From NCBI GenBank assembly GCA_905235525.1, contig CAJOLW010000008.1:1-63572 (forward strand): a stretch of 63,572 bases of DNA. Direction: 5' to 3'. The translations under genes and the position numbers were made by a program. Under the pieces are notes generated by a model. The model worked only from the letters and a program-made list of their open reading frames with translations. It was not told where the DNA came from and searched no databases. Below are positions 29,460-37,978 of the stretch, in pieces; positions within the stretch are counted from its first letter, which is position 1; each line of letters begins with the position of its first letter. The DNA is from an uncultured Bacteroidaceae bacterium. GTDB lineage: Bacteria > Bacteroidota > Bacteroidia > Bacteroidales > Bacteroidaceae.

Positions 29460-29574
29460 ATACATTATTTTGTGATTTTGTTTTGTGATTTGTTTTTCCA
29501 AAGGTCGCTTTGTGGTAAGGAAAAAATTTCCGAAACTTATTATATATATAGTGGTGTTCAGTGAGAATGAAAAA

Positions 29575-29606
29575 CAAAGGTAAGCACTATTTTTTATTAT
29601 TGCAAA
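29575..29606 (-). promoter_or_regulatory. Promoter of the giant B operon
   Basis: On the minus strand TTTG (29606-29603) and TACCTTTG (29582-29575) are 20 bp apart. The leader would be about 110 nt, close to that of giant A, so the two paralogous operons keep similar 5' architecture. Confidence 0.65.
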
Positions 29607-29705
29607 TATATTTTCACTTTTTTATCATTTTTTTTCGCAAGCACTTAACTGACGAACCTTCTGTTCGACAAAGTCAACCTTGAATAACAAACATGTCATC
29701 ATGAC

Positions 29706-29745
29706 AAAGACGCCCGACACGCAAATGTGTCGGGCGTCTTTTTTT
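29706..29745. terminator. Bidirectional terminator between the xylanase and giant B
   Basis: AAAGACGCCCGACAC pairs with GTGTCGGGCGTCTTT around a 6-nt loop, followed by a T-run. It lies 25 bp beyond the xylanase stop on the minus strand. Confidence 0.85.
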
Positions 29746-29770
29746 GAGTTGAAGGGAGGTAGAAGAGGAA

Positions 29771-32482
29771 TCACTTCACTTCCACACCCACGGCGTTGTA
29801 CTTCTTGCCACCACGGTAGATGATGAGTTGACCGTTCTCGATGACCTTCTTGCCTTCTGCCTCTTCAGCAGGAGTGGCGGTCACGTCGTCGATACCGGTG
29901 TTGAGGATGCAGTTGAACTTCAACTTGTCGATGTTGCAGTTGGCACCCGTGATGGTGATGCGCAGGGTCTGCTGCCCCTCTTCAAGATTCTTGAGCAGGT
30001 TGCCCTCCACCACCTTGTAGGTGCTCCAGTCGCTGCTGCCCGTCTGGGGCACGGAGACGGAGGCAAGCGTGGTGAGGGTGCCGTTGGCATTGACAAGGCT
30101 GATGCGGAAGCCGGAGCCTGTCACGCCCGAGGAGACGGTTGCCTCGTAGGAGTACTTGCCTGGCTCGGTGACGTTGACGGTGTATTCCATCCACTCGTTC
30201 ACGGCGGTGTAGCCGATGACGGTGCCGTTGTTGCCCTTCACGAGGTCAAGTCCCTCGGCATCGTTGCGGTAGGAAGTGGCATCGCCCTGAGCATCCGAGT
30301 TCTCGTCGTGGAAGGTGAGCCCTTCCCCACCCTTGTCGAAGTTCTCTGCCTGGATGGTGCCGGGCAGTTTGACGGCGGTGCCGGAGTACGGCGTGCGCTT
30401 GTTGTTGACCTTGAGCGAGTAGGTGTACTCTTTCGACACCTTGCCTTCGGTGGTGACGGCTTCTGCAAGAATGGTCACCGTACCCTTGGCAGTGGGTTTA
30501 TAGACTAACTCATAGGGAGCCTCGGTGGCAGAGCCCACGAGACGGTTGCCTATGTAGTAGTTGACCGTGGCGATGTCGGTGGCTGCAGATGTGGCGGTGA
30601 CAGTGGTCGGTTCTCCCACGGTGGCAGGAGTCGGGTTGCCATTGAGGGTGAGGCGGAGGTTCTGGTCGATGTCAAGATGGTTGAAGACGAGTTTGTCGAT
30701 GTTGCCGTTGCCGCCCGTGATGTTGAGACGGATGACGTGCTTGCCTTCAGCCAGAGACACGAGTGTGCGCCCATGCACCGGCACGTAGTTGCTCCAACTG
30801 CCGTTGCCCGTCTGCGGAATGACGACAGTCTCGCTCAGGTTGCTGACGTTGCCCTCGGGAGTCTCGACAGTGAGGCTGAAGGAGGCACCCGTGCCGCCTG
30901 CCGACACATAAGCATCGTAAGAATATGTGCCTGCCTTGGTCACCTCGACCGTGTATTCCATCCACTCACCCGAAACCGTGTAGCCGAGTGCGTAGCCGCC
31001 GTTGCCCTTCACCACGTCGATGCCGCCGTCGGTGCGGTAGCCGGAGCCGTCACCCTCCTTGTTGGAGTTGTTGTCGTGATAGGTGACGCCGTCGCCGCCC
31101 ACATCGAAGTTCTCTGCCTCGATGGTGCCGGGCAGTTCGTAGGTGGCACCCTTGAAGGTGCTGCGCGGATTGTAGGCGGTGAAGCCGCCATATCGTTCAT
31201 ACTCAGTGCCATCGTCAGCCACGACCACAGCCTTCAGGTCATAGCGGCCCGTAGTGGCTGGCGTGTATTCAAACTCGTATGCCCCGTCCTTTGTCTTGCT
31301 GTTGACCGATGCAGGATCCTTCACCGTCTGGTGCAACTTGTTCTTCACATAGAGGTCGATGTGGTCGATGGCCTTCGTGGCAAGGTGCGCATTGACCGTG
31401 ATGGTGAGCGGCTCGCCCTTCGTTGGCGAGAGCGACTTCGGCTTGATATAGACGGACGCCTCCTTCTTCATGCCCTGGAAGGGGCTCTTGGCATTCTTGG
31501 CCTTGTCGGTCTGCATGTACTCGCGCAGCCACGTCATGGCAGGACGGTCCTTGCCATTCTTGATGAGTCCCGAATTGTCCACCCAGGTGGCGCCATGGAT
31601 GAAGCCCCACAGCGTGATGCCGGCACAATACTCCGCCTCCCACATGATGGGGAAGATGCTCTCGAACTGCGCCTTCTGCTTGGCGTCGTCCGCCTGGTCG
31701 ATGTCAAGTTCGGTGATGTACATCGGCATCTTGAGCGCATCCTGCTGATCCTTCAGTGCACTCCTCAGTTCCGCGGCACTGATGTCAGTCACATCGTGCG
31801 ACTGGTTGCCGTAGGCGTCAATCGGCGCACCGGCATCGCGCAGCGTCTTCACCAACGTGATGTAGGCATCCTTGTCAAAACGGATGGAGTTGTAGTCATT
31901 ATAGATAAGTATGGCATCGGGCCAACGCTCATGCGCCAGTTCGAAGGCACGGATGAGCCAGTCGTAGCCCGTCTTGCCGCCGCCGCCCAGCGACTCCCTC
32001 ATGAGCGGGTTGCCCTGCTGGTGCATGCCCACAGCCTCGTTCACCACGTCAATCATGGGCAACGTGGGATAATGCTCCTTCACCTTGTCAAACCAGTTGA
32101 CAATCGCCTTGTAACGCGCATCCACCGACATGCTCTCATTGAACCAACTGGGATATTGGGCACCCCACACCAGCGCGTGGAACTTGTAGGTGAAACCATG
32201 CTGCTTGGCATAGTTGAACGGTGTGTCACTGCCCCAATTGTACGAACCCTGACGCCCTTCCACCGAGCCCCACTTCGACTCGTTCTCAGGTGTCACCTGA
32301 TTCCACAACTGGTAGTACTTCTCGCTGATGCCCCCAGGATCCATCTGGTACCTGGTGGTGATGTTTCCCAAGAACTTGTCGGGATTCTTCGACAAGCCCT
32401 TCGTGGTGTAGGTCTGCGCACTGGCCGACAGCGACAGCATGCAGCACAGCATTCCCACGAAATAAGTAATTGTCTTGTTCAT
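29771..32482 (-). CDS. GH10 endo-1,4-beta-xylanase with two CBM6-like modules
   Basis: A 903-residue secreted enzyme hydrolysing internal beta-1,4 links in xylan. Signal peptide residues 1-22 (CCMLSLSASAQ). GH10 barrel about 25-340 with the acid/base Glu149 in DVVNEA and the nucleophile Glu259 in YITELDID; TPENESKW and HALVWGAQYPSW are further GH10 signatures. An Ig-like linker (about 350-440) precedes CBM6-like module 1 (about 448-605, GTIEAENFDVGGDG and GEWMEYTVEV), another linker, and CBM6-like module 2 (about 700-850, GTIQAENFDKGGEG and NEWMEYTVNV). The C-terminal tail ends YNAVGVEVK, a second type of T9SS-like sorting tail. It appears to be transcribed alone from a promoter near 32535. 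No other xylan-use genes are in this window. Confidence 0.93.
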   Translation of the reverse strand: MNKTITYFVGMLCCMLSLSASAQTYTTKGLSKNPDKFLGNITTRYQMDPGGISEKYYQLWNQVTPENESKWGSVEGRQGSYNWGSDTPFNYAKQHGFTYKFHALVWGAQYPSWFNESMSVDARYKAIVNWFDKVKEHYPTLPMIDVVNEAVGMHQQGNPLMRESLGGGGKTGYDWLIRAFELAHERWPDAILIYNDYNSIRFDKDAYITLVKTLRDAGAPIDAYGNQSHDVTDISAAELRSALKDQQDALKMPMYITELDIDQADDAKQKAQFESIFPIMWEAEYCAGITLWGFIHGATWVDNSGLIKNGKDRPAMTWLREYMQTDKAKNAKSPFQGMKKEASVYIKPKSLSPTKGEPLTITVNAHLATKAIDHIDLYVKNKLHQTVKDPASVNSKTKDGAYEFEYTPATTGRYDLKAVVVADDGTEYERYGGFTAYNPRSTFKGATYELPGTIEAENFDVGGDGVTYHDNNSNKEGDGSGYRTDGGIDVVKGNGGYALGYTVSGEWMEYTVEVTKAGTYSYDAYVSAGGTGASFSLTVETPEGNVSNLSETVVIPQTGNGSWSNYVPVHGRTLVSLAEGKHVIRLNITGGNGNIDKLVFNHLDIDQNLRLTLNGNPTPATVGEPTTVTATSAATDIATVNYYIGNRLVGSATEAPYELVYKPTAKGTVTILAEAVTTEGKVSKEYTYSLKVNNKRTPYSGTAVKLPGTIQAENFDKGGEGLTFHDENSDAQGDATSYRNDAEGLDLVKGNNGTVIGYTAVNEWMEYTVNVTEPGKYSYEATVSSGVTGSGFRISLVNANGTLTTLASVSVPQTGSSDWSTYKVVEGNLLKNLEEGQQTLRITITGANCNIDKLKFNCILNTGIDDVTATPAEEAEGKKVIENGQLIIYRGGKKYNAVGVEVK

Positions 32483-32531
32483 AAAAGATGTTATTATTTT
32501 AGTTTGATTTGGGTTAGTATCGTTTCAGCGG

Positions 32532-32539
32532 CAAAGTTA
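32532..32539 (-). promoter_or_regulatory. -7 box of the xylanase promoter
   Basis: The minus strand reads TAACTTTG, matching TAnnTTTG, 50 bp upstream of the xylanase ATG. A TTTG at 32565-32562 is 22 bp further up, slightly wide for a -33 element. Confidence 0.5.
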
Positions 32540-32654
32540 CAAATTATTTGTGAAAAACCTACAAATCCCCCACCCTTTTTTTTCTTTCACCTTCCCATCA
32601 TCGCCCTCCGCCACAACCACATCCTCCCTCCTCCTCCCCTACCCTTCCGTCATA

Positions 32655-32985
32655 ACCGCTAAACATAATATTAAAATATCGTTATTTCTGTTATTCATAA
32701 AAACAGAATAAAGATTATATTGTTATTTCGTTATATTTATTATTTCGTTTATTTAATTTAGTAATAACGATATTACGAAATAAAGGTTTAACGATAATAT
32801 CATTATAATAATATAATTGTTATAACGTATTATTCGTTATTTTGTTATTCCTTTATTTTGATAATATCGTAATTATGGAATATTATTATTTTCGATAAAC
32901 CTATAAAGAATAATAACATTATTTTGTTATTTCTTTTATTTTGTTATAAGATAATAACAAAAAAGCGTTATTTTATTTAGGTGAA
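32655..32985. repeat. Very AT-rich block with recurring CGTTAT/ATAACG
   Basis: About 330 bp made almost only of A and T. Most G and C occur as CG within words such as ATCGTTATT, TTTCGTTAT, TAACGATA, AACGTATT and AGCGTTATT, on both strands. No open frame of note. It sits between the divergent xylanase and nrdD genes. Candidate roles are a protein-binding or easily melted site. I cannot assign it. Confidence 0.6.
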
Positions 32986-33059
32986 AGGAGAGAGCAGGAG
33001 GGTGGGGCGTTAGCGGATGAAAGTTTGCTTCCATCATCCAGTTCGAAAATGAGGGTTCA

Positions 33060-33757
33060 ATGTACAAATGGAGGGGGAGGGGAGGGTGGAAAACATTTTT
33101 TTTGTGTTTTTTTTGAAAAAAAGTTCATTTTTTGTTTGGATGTTATGATAATTTTATATCTTTGCACTTGAAAAAAGTTTTCTAAAACGGGAAAGTTTTG
33201 AGAGGATGAAAAACGAAAAGTTTTCCGTTTTTGGAAATATTTTTCAAGGGAAAGAAATGAAAAACAACTGAAATATAGTGAGTTAGAAGTAAAGAGGCGA
33301 AGAATCGGTTGAACCAAGAAAGACAAAAAGTTGTCCAAAAGTGAGAAAAAAGGTTTGAAAAAGTGAAGAGGAATGGTACAATGGAGAGAAAAACCAAACG
33401 GGCAAAACAGATAAGCGATATTTTTATAGGAAGATGGCGAGTGAGGAGGAGGAATGAAGGGAAAGAAACGGGAATGAGGCTGTGACTGGGTTGCAGCAGA
33501 GGGGGAGTAGCGGCTTGTTGGAGAGAATGGAGAAGAGGTGAAGAGGGGATCATTCGTTGCTTGAGGAAGAGGTAAGATGGGGAAGAAGGAACAGGAGATT
33601 ATTCGTTGCATGAGGATGATGTGGGATGGAGAAGAAGGAAGAGGGGAAGAAGAGATGAAGGAGTAGGAGAAGTAGGGAAGAGAGGAGAGAGGGAAGAGAT
33701 TCCATACATTAAAAGATTTCACACATTATATATATACATATTAATATAAGAAGCACA
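33060..33757 (+). promoter_or_regulatory. nrdD promoter and long purine-rich leader
   Basis: A G-run cluster (GGAGGGGGAGGGGAGGGTGG, 33070-33089) precedes a promoter with TTTG at 33135-33138 and TATCTTTG at 33157-33164 (18 bp apart). Transcription from about 33171 would give a leader close to 590 nt, strongly purine-rich on the plus strand. From about 33545 it holds two imperfect copies of a unit of about 50 bp containing ATTCGTTGC and GAGGATGA/GAGGAAGA. No known riboswitch or NrdR-type box was recognised. The long minus-strand open frame here is a product of base skew. Confidence 0.5.
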
Positions 33758-35857
33758 ATGGAAATTAGTAATTTTACCATTACGAAGAGAGACGGGTCGA
33801 AGGACAGTTTCTCGCTGGACAAGATCATGAACGCGATCGTGAAGGCGTTCGAGAGTGTGGACGAGCCTGCAGACTTGGGGACCATCTCCAAGATTCTGAG
33901 CCATCTGGACATCAAGGATGACATCAAGGTGGAGGATATTCAGAACCAGGTGGAAGAGGCGTTGATGAGGGAAGGTCACTACAAGGTGGCGAAGTCGTTC
34001 ATGCTGTACCGCCAGCAGCACACGGAAGACCGTGAGACATTGGCGAAGTTGCAGTTCCTGTCAGACTATTGTGAGAGTGTGAATGCGGCGACAGGTTCGA
34101 AGTATGACGCGAACGCGAATGTGGAGCACAAGAACATTGCGACGTTGATTGGTGAGTTGCCCAAGTCGAACTTCATCCGTCTGAACCGCCGTCTGCTCAC
34201 CGACCGCATCAAGAAGATGTATGGCAAGGAACTGGCTGACGAGTACATTGACAAGTTGACGCATCACTTCATCTACAAGAATGACGAGACATCGCTGGCG
34301 AACTACTGCGCCTCCATCACGATGTACCCCTGGCTCATCGGCGGCACGCTGGCGATTGGCGGCAACTCCACGGCTCCGACCAACCTGAAGTCGTTTGCCG
34401 GCGGTTTCATCAACATGGTGTTCATGGTTTCCTCGATGCTGAGCGGTGCTTGCGCCACGCCTGAGTTCCTGATGTACATGAACTACTTCATCGGCAAGGA
34501 GTACGGCAAGGACTACTACCTGCGTGCCGACGAGCAGGCTGACATGAGTCTGAAGAAGCGCACCATCGACAAGGTCATCACCGACTACTTCGAGCAGATT
34601 GTCTATTCGCTCAACCAGCCCACGGGTGCCCGCAACTACCAGGCTGTGTTCTGGAACGTGGCTTACTACGACAAATACTACTTCCAGAGCATCTTCGGCG
34701 AGTTCTACTTCCCCGACGGTTCTCAGCCCGACTGGGAGGGACTCTCATGGTTGCAGAAGCGTTTCATGAAGTGGTTCAACCGCGAGAGAACCAAGACGTT
34801 GCTCACCTTCCCCGTGGAGACGATGGCACTCTTGACCGACGAGAACGGCGAGCCCAAGGACGAGGAGTGGGGCGACTTCACGGCTGAGATGTATGCCGAG
34901 GGCCACTCGTTCTTCACCTACATGAGCGACAACGCCGACTCACTTTCCTCTTGCTGCCGTCTGCGCAACGAGATCACGGACAACGGCTTCTCCTACACGC
35001 TCGGTGCCGGCGGTGTATCGACGGGCTCGAAGAGTGTGCTGACCATCAATCTGAACCGTTGCATCCAGCAGGCTGTGAGGGAGAAGAAGGACTACCTGGA
35101 GGAGTTGGGCAAGGTCATCGACCTCTGCCACAAGGTGCAGATGGCCTACAACGAGAACCTGAAGGACCTGCAGGAGCACGGCATGCTGCCGCTCTTCGAC
35201 GCGGGCTACATCAACATCGGCCGTCAGTACCTGACCATCGGCATCAACGGACTCGTGGAGGCTGCCGAGTTCATGGGCTTGAAGATTACACCTAACGACG
35301 AATACAAGAGGTTCGTGCAGGGCATCCTCGGACTCATCGAGAAGTACAACAAGCAGTACCGCACCAAGGACGTGATGTTCAACTGCGAGATGATTCCTGC
35401 CGAGAACGTGGGTGTGAAGCACGCCAAGTGGGACCGCGAGGACGGCTACTTCGTGCCGCGCGACTGCTACAACTCCTACTTCTACGTGGTGGAGGACGAC
35501 TCGCTGAGCATCATCGACAAGTTCAAACTGCACGGCGCGCCCTACATCGAGCACCTCACGGGCGGTTCTGCTCTGCACATGAATCTGGAGGAGCACCTCT
35601 CCAAGCAGCAGTATGCCAAACTGCTGAAGGTGGCTGCACAGGAAGGCTGCAACTACTTCACGTTCAACATCCCCAACACGGTGTGCAACGACTGCGGACA
35701 CATCGACAAGCGTTACCTGCATGAGTGCCCGAAGTGCGGTTCGAAGAACATCGACTACATGACCCGCATCATCGGCTACCTGAAGCGTGTGTCGAACTTC
35801 TCGCAACCACGTCAGGAGGAGGCAGCACGCAGATTCTATGCACACGCAAGTGCGTGA
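33758..35857 (+). CDS. nrdD: Anaerobic ribonucleoside-triphosphate reductase
   Basis: A 699-residue class III ribonucleotide reductase. It makes deoxyribonucleotides without oxygen, using a glycyl radical set by NrdG. An N-terminal ATP-cone (about residues 1-95: ITKRDGSKDSFSLDKI, ALMREGHYKVAKSF) senses ATP/dATP. The catalytic barrel includes GGVSTGSKSVLTINLNR and the region around LSSCCRL. The C-terminal zinc site is Cys643, Cys646, Cys657 and Cys660. The glycyl-radical loop RIIGYL puts the radical on Gly673. All key residues look intact. nrdG follows after 111 bp containing a perfect 22-bp hairpin. Expression is probably tied to anaerobic growth; the unusually long leader upstream is the likely control point. 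Confidence 0.95.
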   Translation: MEISNFTITKRDGSKDSFSLDKIMNAIVKAFESVDEPADLGTISKILSHLDIKDDIKVEDIQNQVEEALMREGHYKVAKSFMLYRQQHTEDRETLAKLQFLSDYCESVNAATGSKYDANANVEHKNIATLIGELPKSNFIRLNRRLLTDRIKKMYGKELADEYIDKLTHHFIYKNDETSLANYCASITMYPWLIGGTLAIGGNSTAPTNLKSFAGGFINMVFMVSSMLSGACATPEFLMYMNYFIGKEYGKDYYLRADEQADMSLKKRTIDKVITDYFEQIVYSLNQPTGARNYQAVFWNVAYYDKYYFQSIFGEFYFPDGSQPDWEGLSWLQKRFMKWFNRERTKTLLTFPVETMALLTDENGEPKDEEWGDFTAEMYAEGHSFFTYMSDNADSLSSCCRLRNEITDNGFSYTLGAGGVSTGSKSVLTINLNRCIQQAVREKKDYLEELGKVIDLCHKVQMAYNENLKDLQEHGMLPLFDAGYINIGRQYLTIGINGLVEAAEFMGLKITPNDEYKRFVQGILGLIEKYNKQYRTKDVMFNCEMIPAENVGVKHAKWDREDGYFVPRDCYNSYFYVVEDDSLSIIDKFKLHGAPYIEHLTGGSALHMNLEEHLSKQQYAKLLKVAAQEGCNYFTFNIPNTVCNDCGHIDKRYLHECPKCGSKNIDYMTRIIGYLKRVSNFSQPRQEEAARRFYAHASA

Positions 35858-35867
35858 GATAATTGAC

Positions 35868-35929
35868 AGTTGAGAGTTGACAGAAGACAGGTGCACCGGA
35901 TGGCATTTGTCTTCTGTCAACTCTCAACT
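35868..35929. other. Perfect 22-bp hairpin between nrdD and nrdG
   Basis: The arm at 35868-35889 (AGTTGAGAGTTGACAGAAGACA, read in two parts) is exactly complementary to 35908-35929, with an 18-nt loop GGTGCACCGGATGGCATT-like. No U-run follows, so it more likely acts in mRNA processing or stability than in termination. Confidence 0.85.
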
Positions 35930-35968
35930 TTCACTCTCAATTCACAACATTCAACTATCAACTACAAA

Positions 35969-36436
35969 ATGCTCAAATACGTCAACACCGGCATCGTCTT
36001 TCAGGAAATTCCCGACGAGGTGACGCTTGCCATCAACATATCAGGCTGTCCGTGCCGCTGCCCGGGCTGCCATTCGCAGTATCTGTGGGAAGACATCGGC
36101 ATGCCGCTCACCACCGACGCCATCGACGAGTTTGTGGAGAAGAACGGCAAGGACATCACCTGCATCGCCTTCATGGGCGGTGACGCCGAACCGCGCCGCA
36201 TCAACCGTCTGGCGCAGTACATCCACGAGGAGTACCCGCGGCTGAAGGTGGCGTGGTACAGCGGCAGGATGCGTGTGCCCAGCGAGGTGAATAAGGACGA
36301 CTTCGACTACATCAAGATCGGGCCTTACCTCGCTCATCTCGGTCCGCTCAACAAGCCCACGACCAACCAGCGGCTCTACCGCAACACCCACGACGACTCG
36401 TGGGAGGACATCACCCGCCGCTTCTGGAAGAACTGA
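35969..36436 (+). CDS. nrdG: Anaerobic ribonucleotide reductase-activating protein
   Basis: A 155-residue radical-SAM activase that installs the glycyl radical on NrdD. ATG 35969 is chosen because it begins the family sequence MLKYVNTGIVFQEIPDEVTL; the longer frame upstream only runs through the intergenic hairpin. The 4Fe-4S cysteines are C27, C31 and C34 (CX3CX2C in GCPCRCPGCHS), followed by LWEDIG and the SAM-binding FMGGDAEP. The length is typical for NrdG. It is co-transcribed with nrdD unless the hairpin between them separates the messages. Confidence 0.93.
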   Translation: MLKYVNTGIVFQEIPDEVTLAINISGCPCRCPGCHSQYLWEDIGMPLTTDAIDEFVEKNGKDITCIAFMGGDAEPRRINRLAQYIHEEYPRLKVAWYSGRMRVPSEVNKDDFDYIKIGPYLAHLGPLNKPTTNQRLYRNTHDDSWEDITRRFWKN

Positions 36437-36523
36437 GGAAACTCATGCGGATAGTTTCCTCTCACACGGAATCTATACATGGGTGTATTTCACACAGAAA
36501 TCACAGAAAAGGTTTTTTGCCTT

Positions 36524-36576
36524 GAAAAAAGAAAATGGAATCCATGAGCCGTTCATGAATTCCATTTTCTTTTTTC
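36524..36576. terminator. Bidirectional terminator after nrdG
   Basis: An 18-bp perfect stem (GAAAAAAGAAAATGGAAT with its inverse) encloses a partly self-pairing loop (CCATGA/TTCATGA) and has T-runs on both strands. A weaker outer pairing of CACAGAAATCACAGAAAA with TTTTCTGTGATTTCCGTG lengthens it. It serves nrdG and the convergent gene at 36684. Confidence 0.8.
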
Positions 36577-36683
36577 TGTGATTTCCGTGATTTCCGTGTG
36601 AGAAAATCCGTGCCCATCTGTGCCATCTGTGGGAGAATCTCTGTGTTTTCCGTGATTTCTGTGTGAGACACCTTTTGCGTGAA

Positions 36684-37436
36684 CTAATGCACGTCAATCC
36701 CGTCAAATTCCAGTTCGGAGATGACCGTGTCGGTGTACTTCGTGCCCGGATAGACATCCACAATCTCGAAGCGCAACCGCCATGCGGACTTGTTGGAGTC
36801 GTTGTAGCCGAAGGGTCCGAACTTCTCGAGGTCGAACACCTGCATGGCACGCTCGTCCTTCAGGTCGAGGATGCAGACGGGCTTGCCCAGATAATAGACT
36901 TTCAGATACTTGGGACGCGAATTGGCCTCGTATGCCGTCTTGTTCTTCACATAACCTGCAAGAATCTTGACACCCGTCACTCGTGGGCAACCACCTGCAA
37001 ACTCGTACTCAATCCACTCGCCCACACCCTGTCCCTGGGCGCCTTCCACCCATGCCGACTCATGGTCGAAGTCGTGGGCGTTCTTAGGCAGGTAGTTGAA
37101 CTTGCCCTGTGCCTTCAGGTGGCTCGAAGCAGTCACACGCTGCACCTCGCCGCCACAGTACCAACTGCACTTGCCCGAATAGAGTTCGTCGAGCACGGGG
37201 TTGTCTTCCGTCAGTTTCTCATAGCGCGCCCAAACTGCATCGGGCAGGTCGGCTTCCTCTTGGCTTGCCGACTCGTGCAGCGAAGTCCACTCCTTCATCA
37301 CGGCATCGGAGGGCATCGCCCACACGTGCACGGGCTTCACATGAGGGAGGTTGTTCACTGAATTGGGGTTGGTTCCCTGCGCCTGCACCGACAGTCCTGC
37401 CAGCACCAGCGCCATTGTCAAAAGAGTCTTTTTCAT
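36684..37436 (-). CDS. Secreted discoidin-like (NADase-type glycan-binding) protein
   Basis: 250 residues with a signal peptide (MKKTLLTMALVLAGLSVQAQ). The conserved half, from about residue 95 to the end, reads SSHLKAQGKFNYLPKNAHDF, then DHESAWVEGAQGQGVGEWIE, and ends in strands LRFEIVDVYPGTKYTDTVIS. The 'D...AWVEG..G.GIGEWIE' signature is what I recall for the F5/8-type fold called the NADase-type glycan-binding domain. The N-terminal 80 residues are not assigned. No catalytic domain is attached, so it is probably a periplasmic or surface binding protein. It is convergent with nrdG. The upstream 23 bp (CATCTTTGTTGAAACATAAA on the plus strand) match part of the inverted repeat near 52.6 kb. 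Confidence 0.65.
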   Translation of the reverse strand: MKKTLLTMALVLAGLSVQAQGTNPNSVNNLPHVKPVHVWAMPSDAVMKEWTSLHESASQEEADLPDAVWARYEKLTEDNPVLDELYSGKCSWYCGGEVQRVTASSHLKAQGKFNYLPKNAHDFDHESAWVEGAQGQGVGEWIEYEFAGGCPRVTGVKILAGYVKNKTAYEANSRPKYLKVYYLGKPVCILDLKDERAMQVFDLEKFGPFGYNDSNKSAWRLRFEIVDVYPGTKYTDTVISELEFDGIDVH

Positions 37437-37578
37437 CTTTGTTGAAACATAAACTATTTTTGTTCACCTACTTATTTCGCAAGTATGCAACATCTTTGAA
37501 ATGAAGTCGCCACACGGTGAGCAGCAGTATGGCCGCCGCATCAACTCTCTGCGAGGCATGTGGAAATCTTGTAGGCCA

Positions 37579-37803
37579 TCAGATTCCCATTTTTTTGAAA
37601 AGTTCCTCGCTACTTGCGTAGTGGTTGATACGTCCGTTGCGTTCGTCATCGAGTGAACGCTCGTAGGCCGACATCTTGCGGCGGTTGCTTCTCACCGTCC
37701 AGCCCATCTTCTTGGCTATCGTCTTAAGGAAAGCCGTGTCACCCTTTGGCAGTTCAAGTGTGAACGTATCAAACGGCTTTGCTGGTACTGCTGTTGTTAT
37801 CAT
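37579..37803 (-). CDS. Antitoxin-like small protein, apparently without its toxin
   Basis: A 74-residue protein starting at ATG 37803; the frame extends to a TTG at 37845, but the -7 box TATCTTTG at 37875-37868 fits either start. It begins with an alternating strand region (PFDTFTLELPKGDTAFLKTI), then AKKMGW, and ends with a helical tail YASSEELFKKMGI. That end resembles small Bacteroidetes type II antitoxins ('...YxSxEELFKELGI'). Normally a RelE-like toxin follows with overlapping codons. Here an overlapping ATG opens only 12 codons (MAYKISTCLAES) before a stop, so the toxin is missing or reduced to a remnant. Assignment is by pattern only. Confidence 0.45.
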   Translation of the reverse strand: MITTAVPAKPFDTFTLELPKGDTAFLKTIAKKMGWTVRSNRRKMSAYERSLDDERNGRINHYASSEELFKKMGI

Positions 37804-37867
37804 AAATAAATCCGTGTTGAAGATGAATATTCTTGGACGAGCCAAGCGACTTCGTCAATTACGGGTG

Positions 37868-37875
37868 CAAAGATA
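37868..37875 (-). promoter_or_regulatory. -7 box of the antitoxin-like gene
   Basis: The minus strand reads TATCTTTG. The predicted start near 37861 gives a leader of about 58 nt to ATG 37803. Confidence 0.5.
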
Positions 37876-37978
37876 CAAAAAGTTTTGTAATTCCGTGTTG
37901 TTACACAAGTTATTTTATTTTTTCTGAAGGCCGCTTTGCCGTAAAAACCGCTGAGAGTTCATCATTTGTTGCATTTCC

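Noticed and set aside
30677-32662. 661-codon plus-strand frame opposite the xylanase
   Set aside because: Shadow of the xylanase gene, whose catalytic motifs and signal peptide are clear on the minus strand.
33057-33722. 221-codon Ser/Pro/Phe-rich frame on the minus strand upstream of nrdD
   Set aside because: Caused by the pyrimidine-rich strand, which lacks stop codons by composition. No signal or domain is seen, and it would oppose the nrdD leader.
33758-35857. Possible loss of the glycyl-radical site in NrdD
   Set aside because: RIIGYL with Gly673 and the four zinc cysteines are all present, so the enzyme looks intact.
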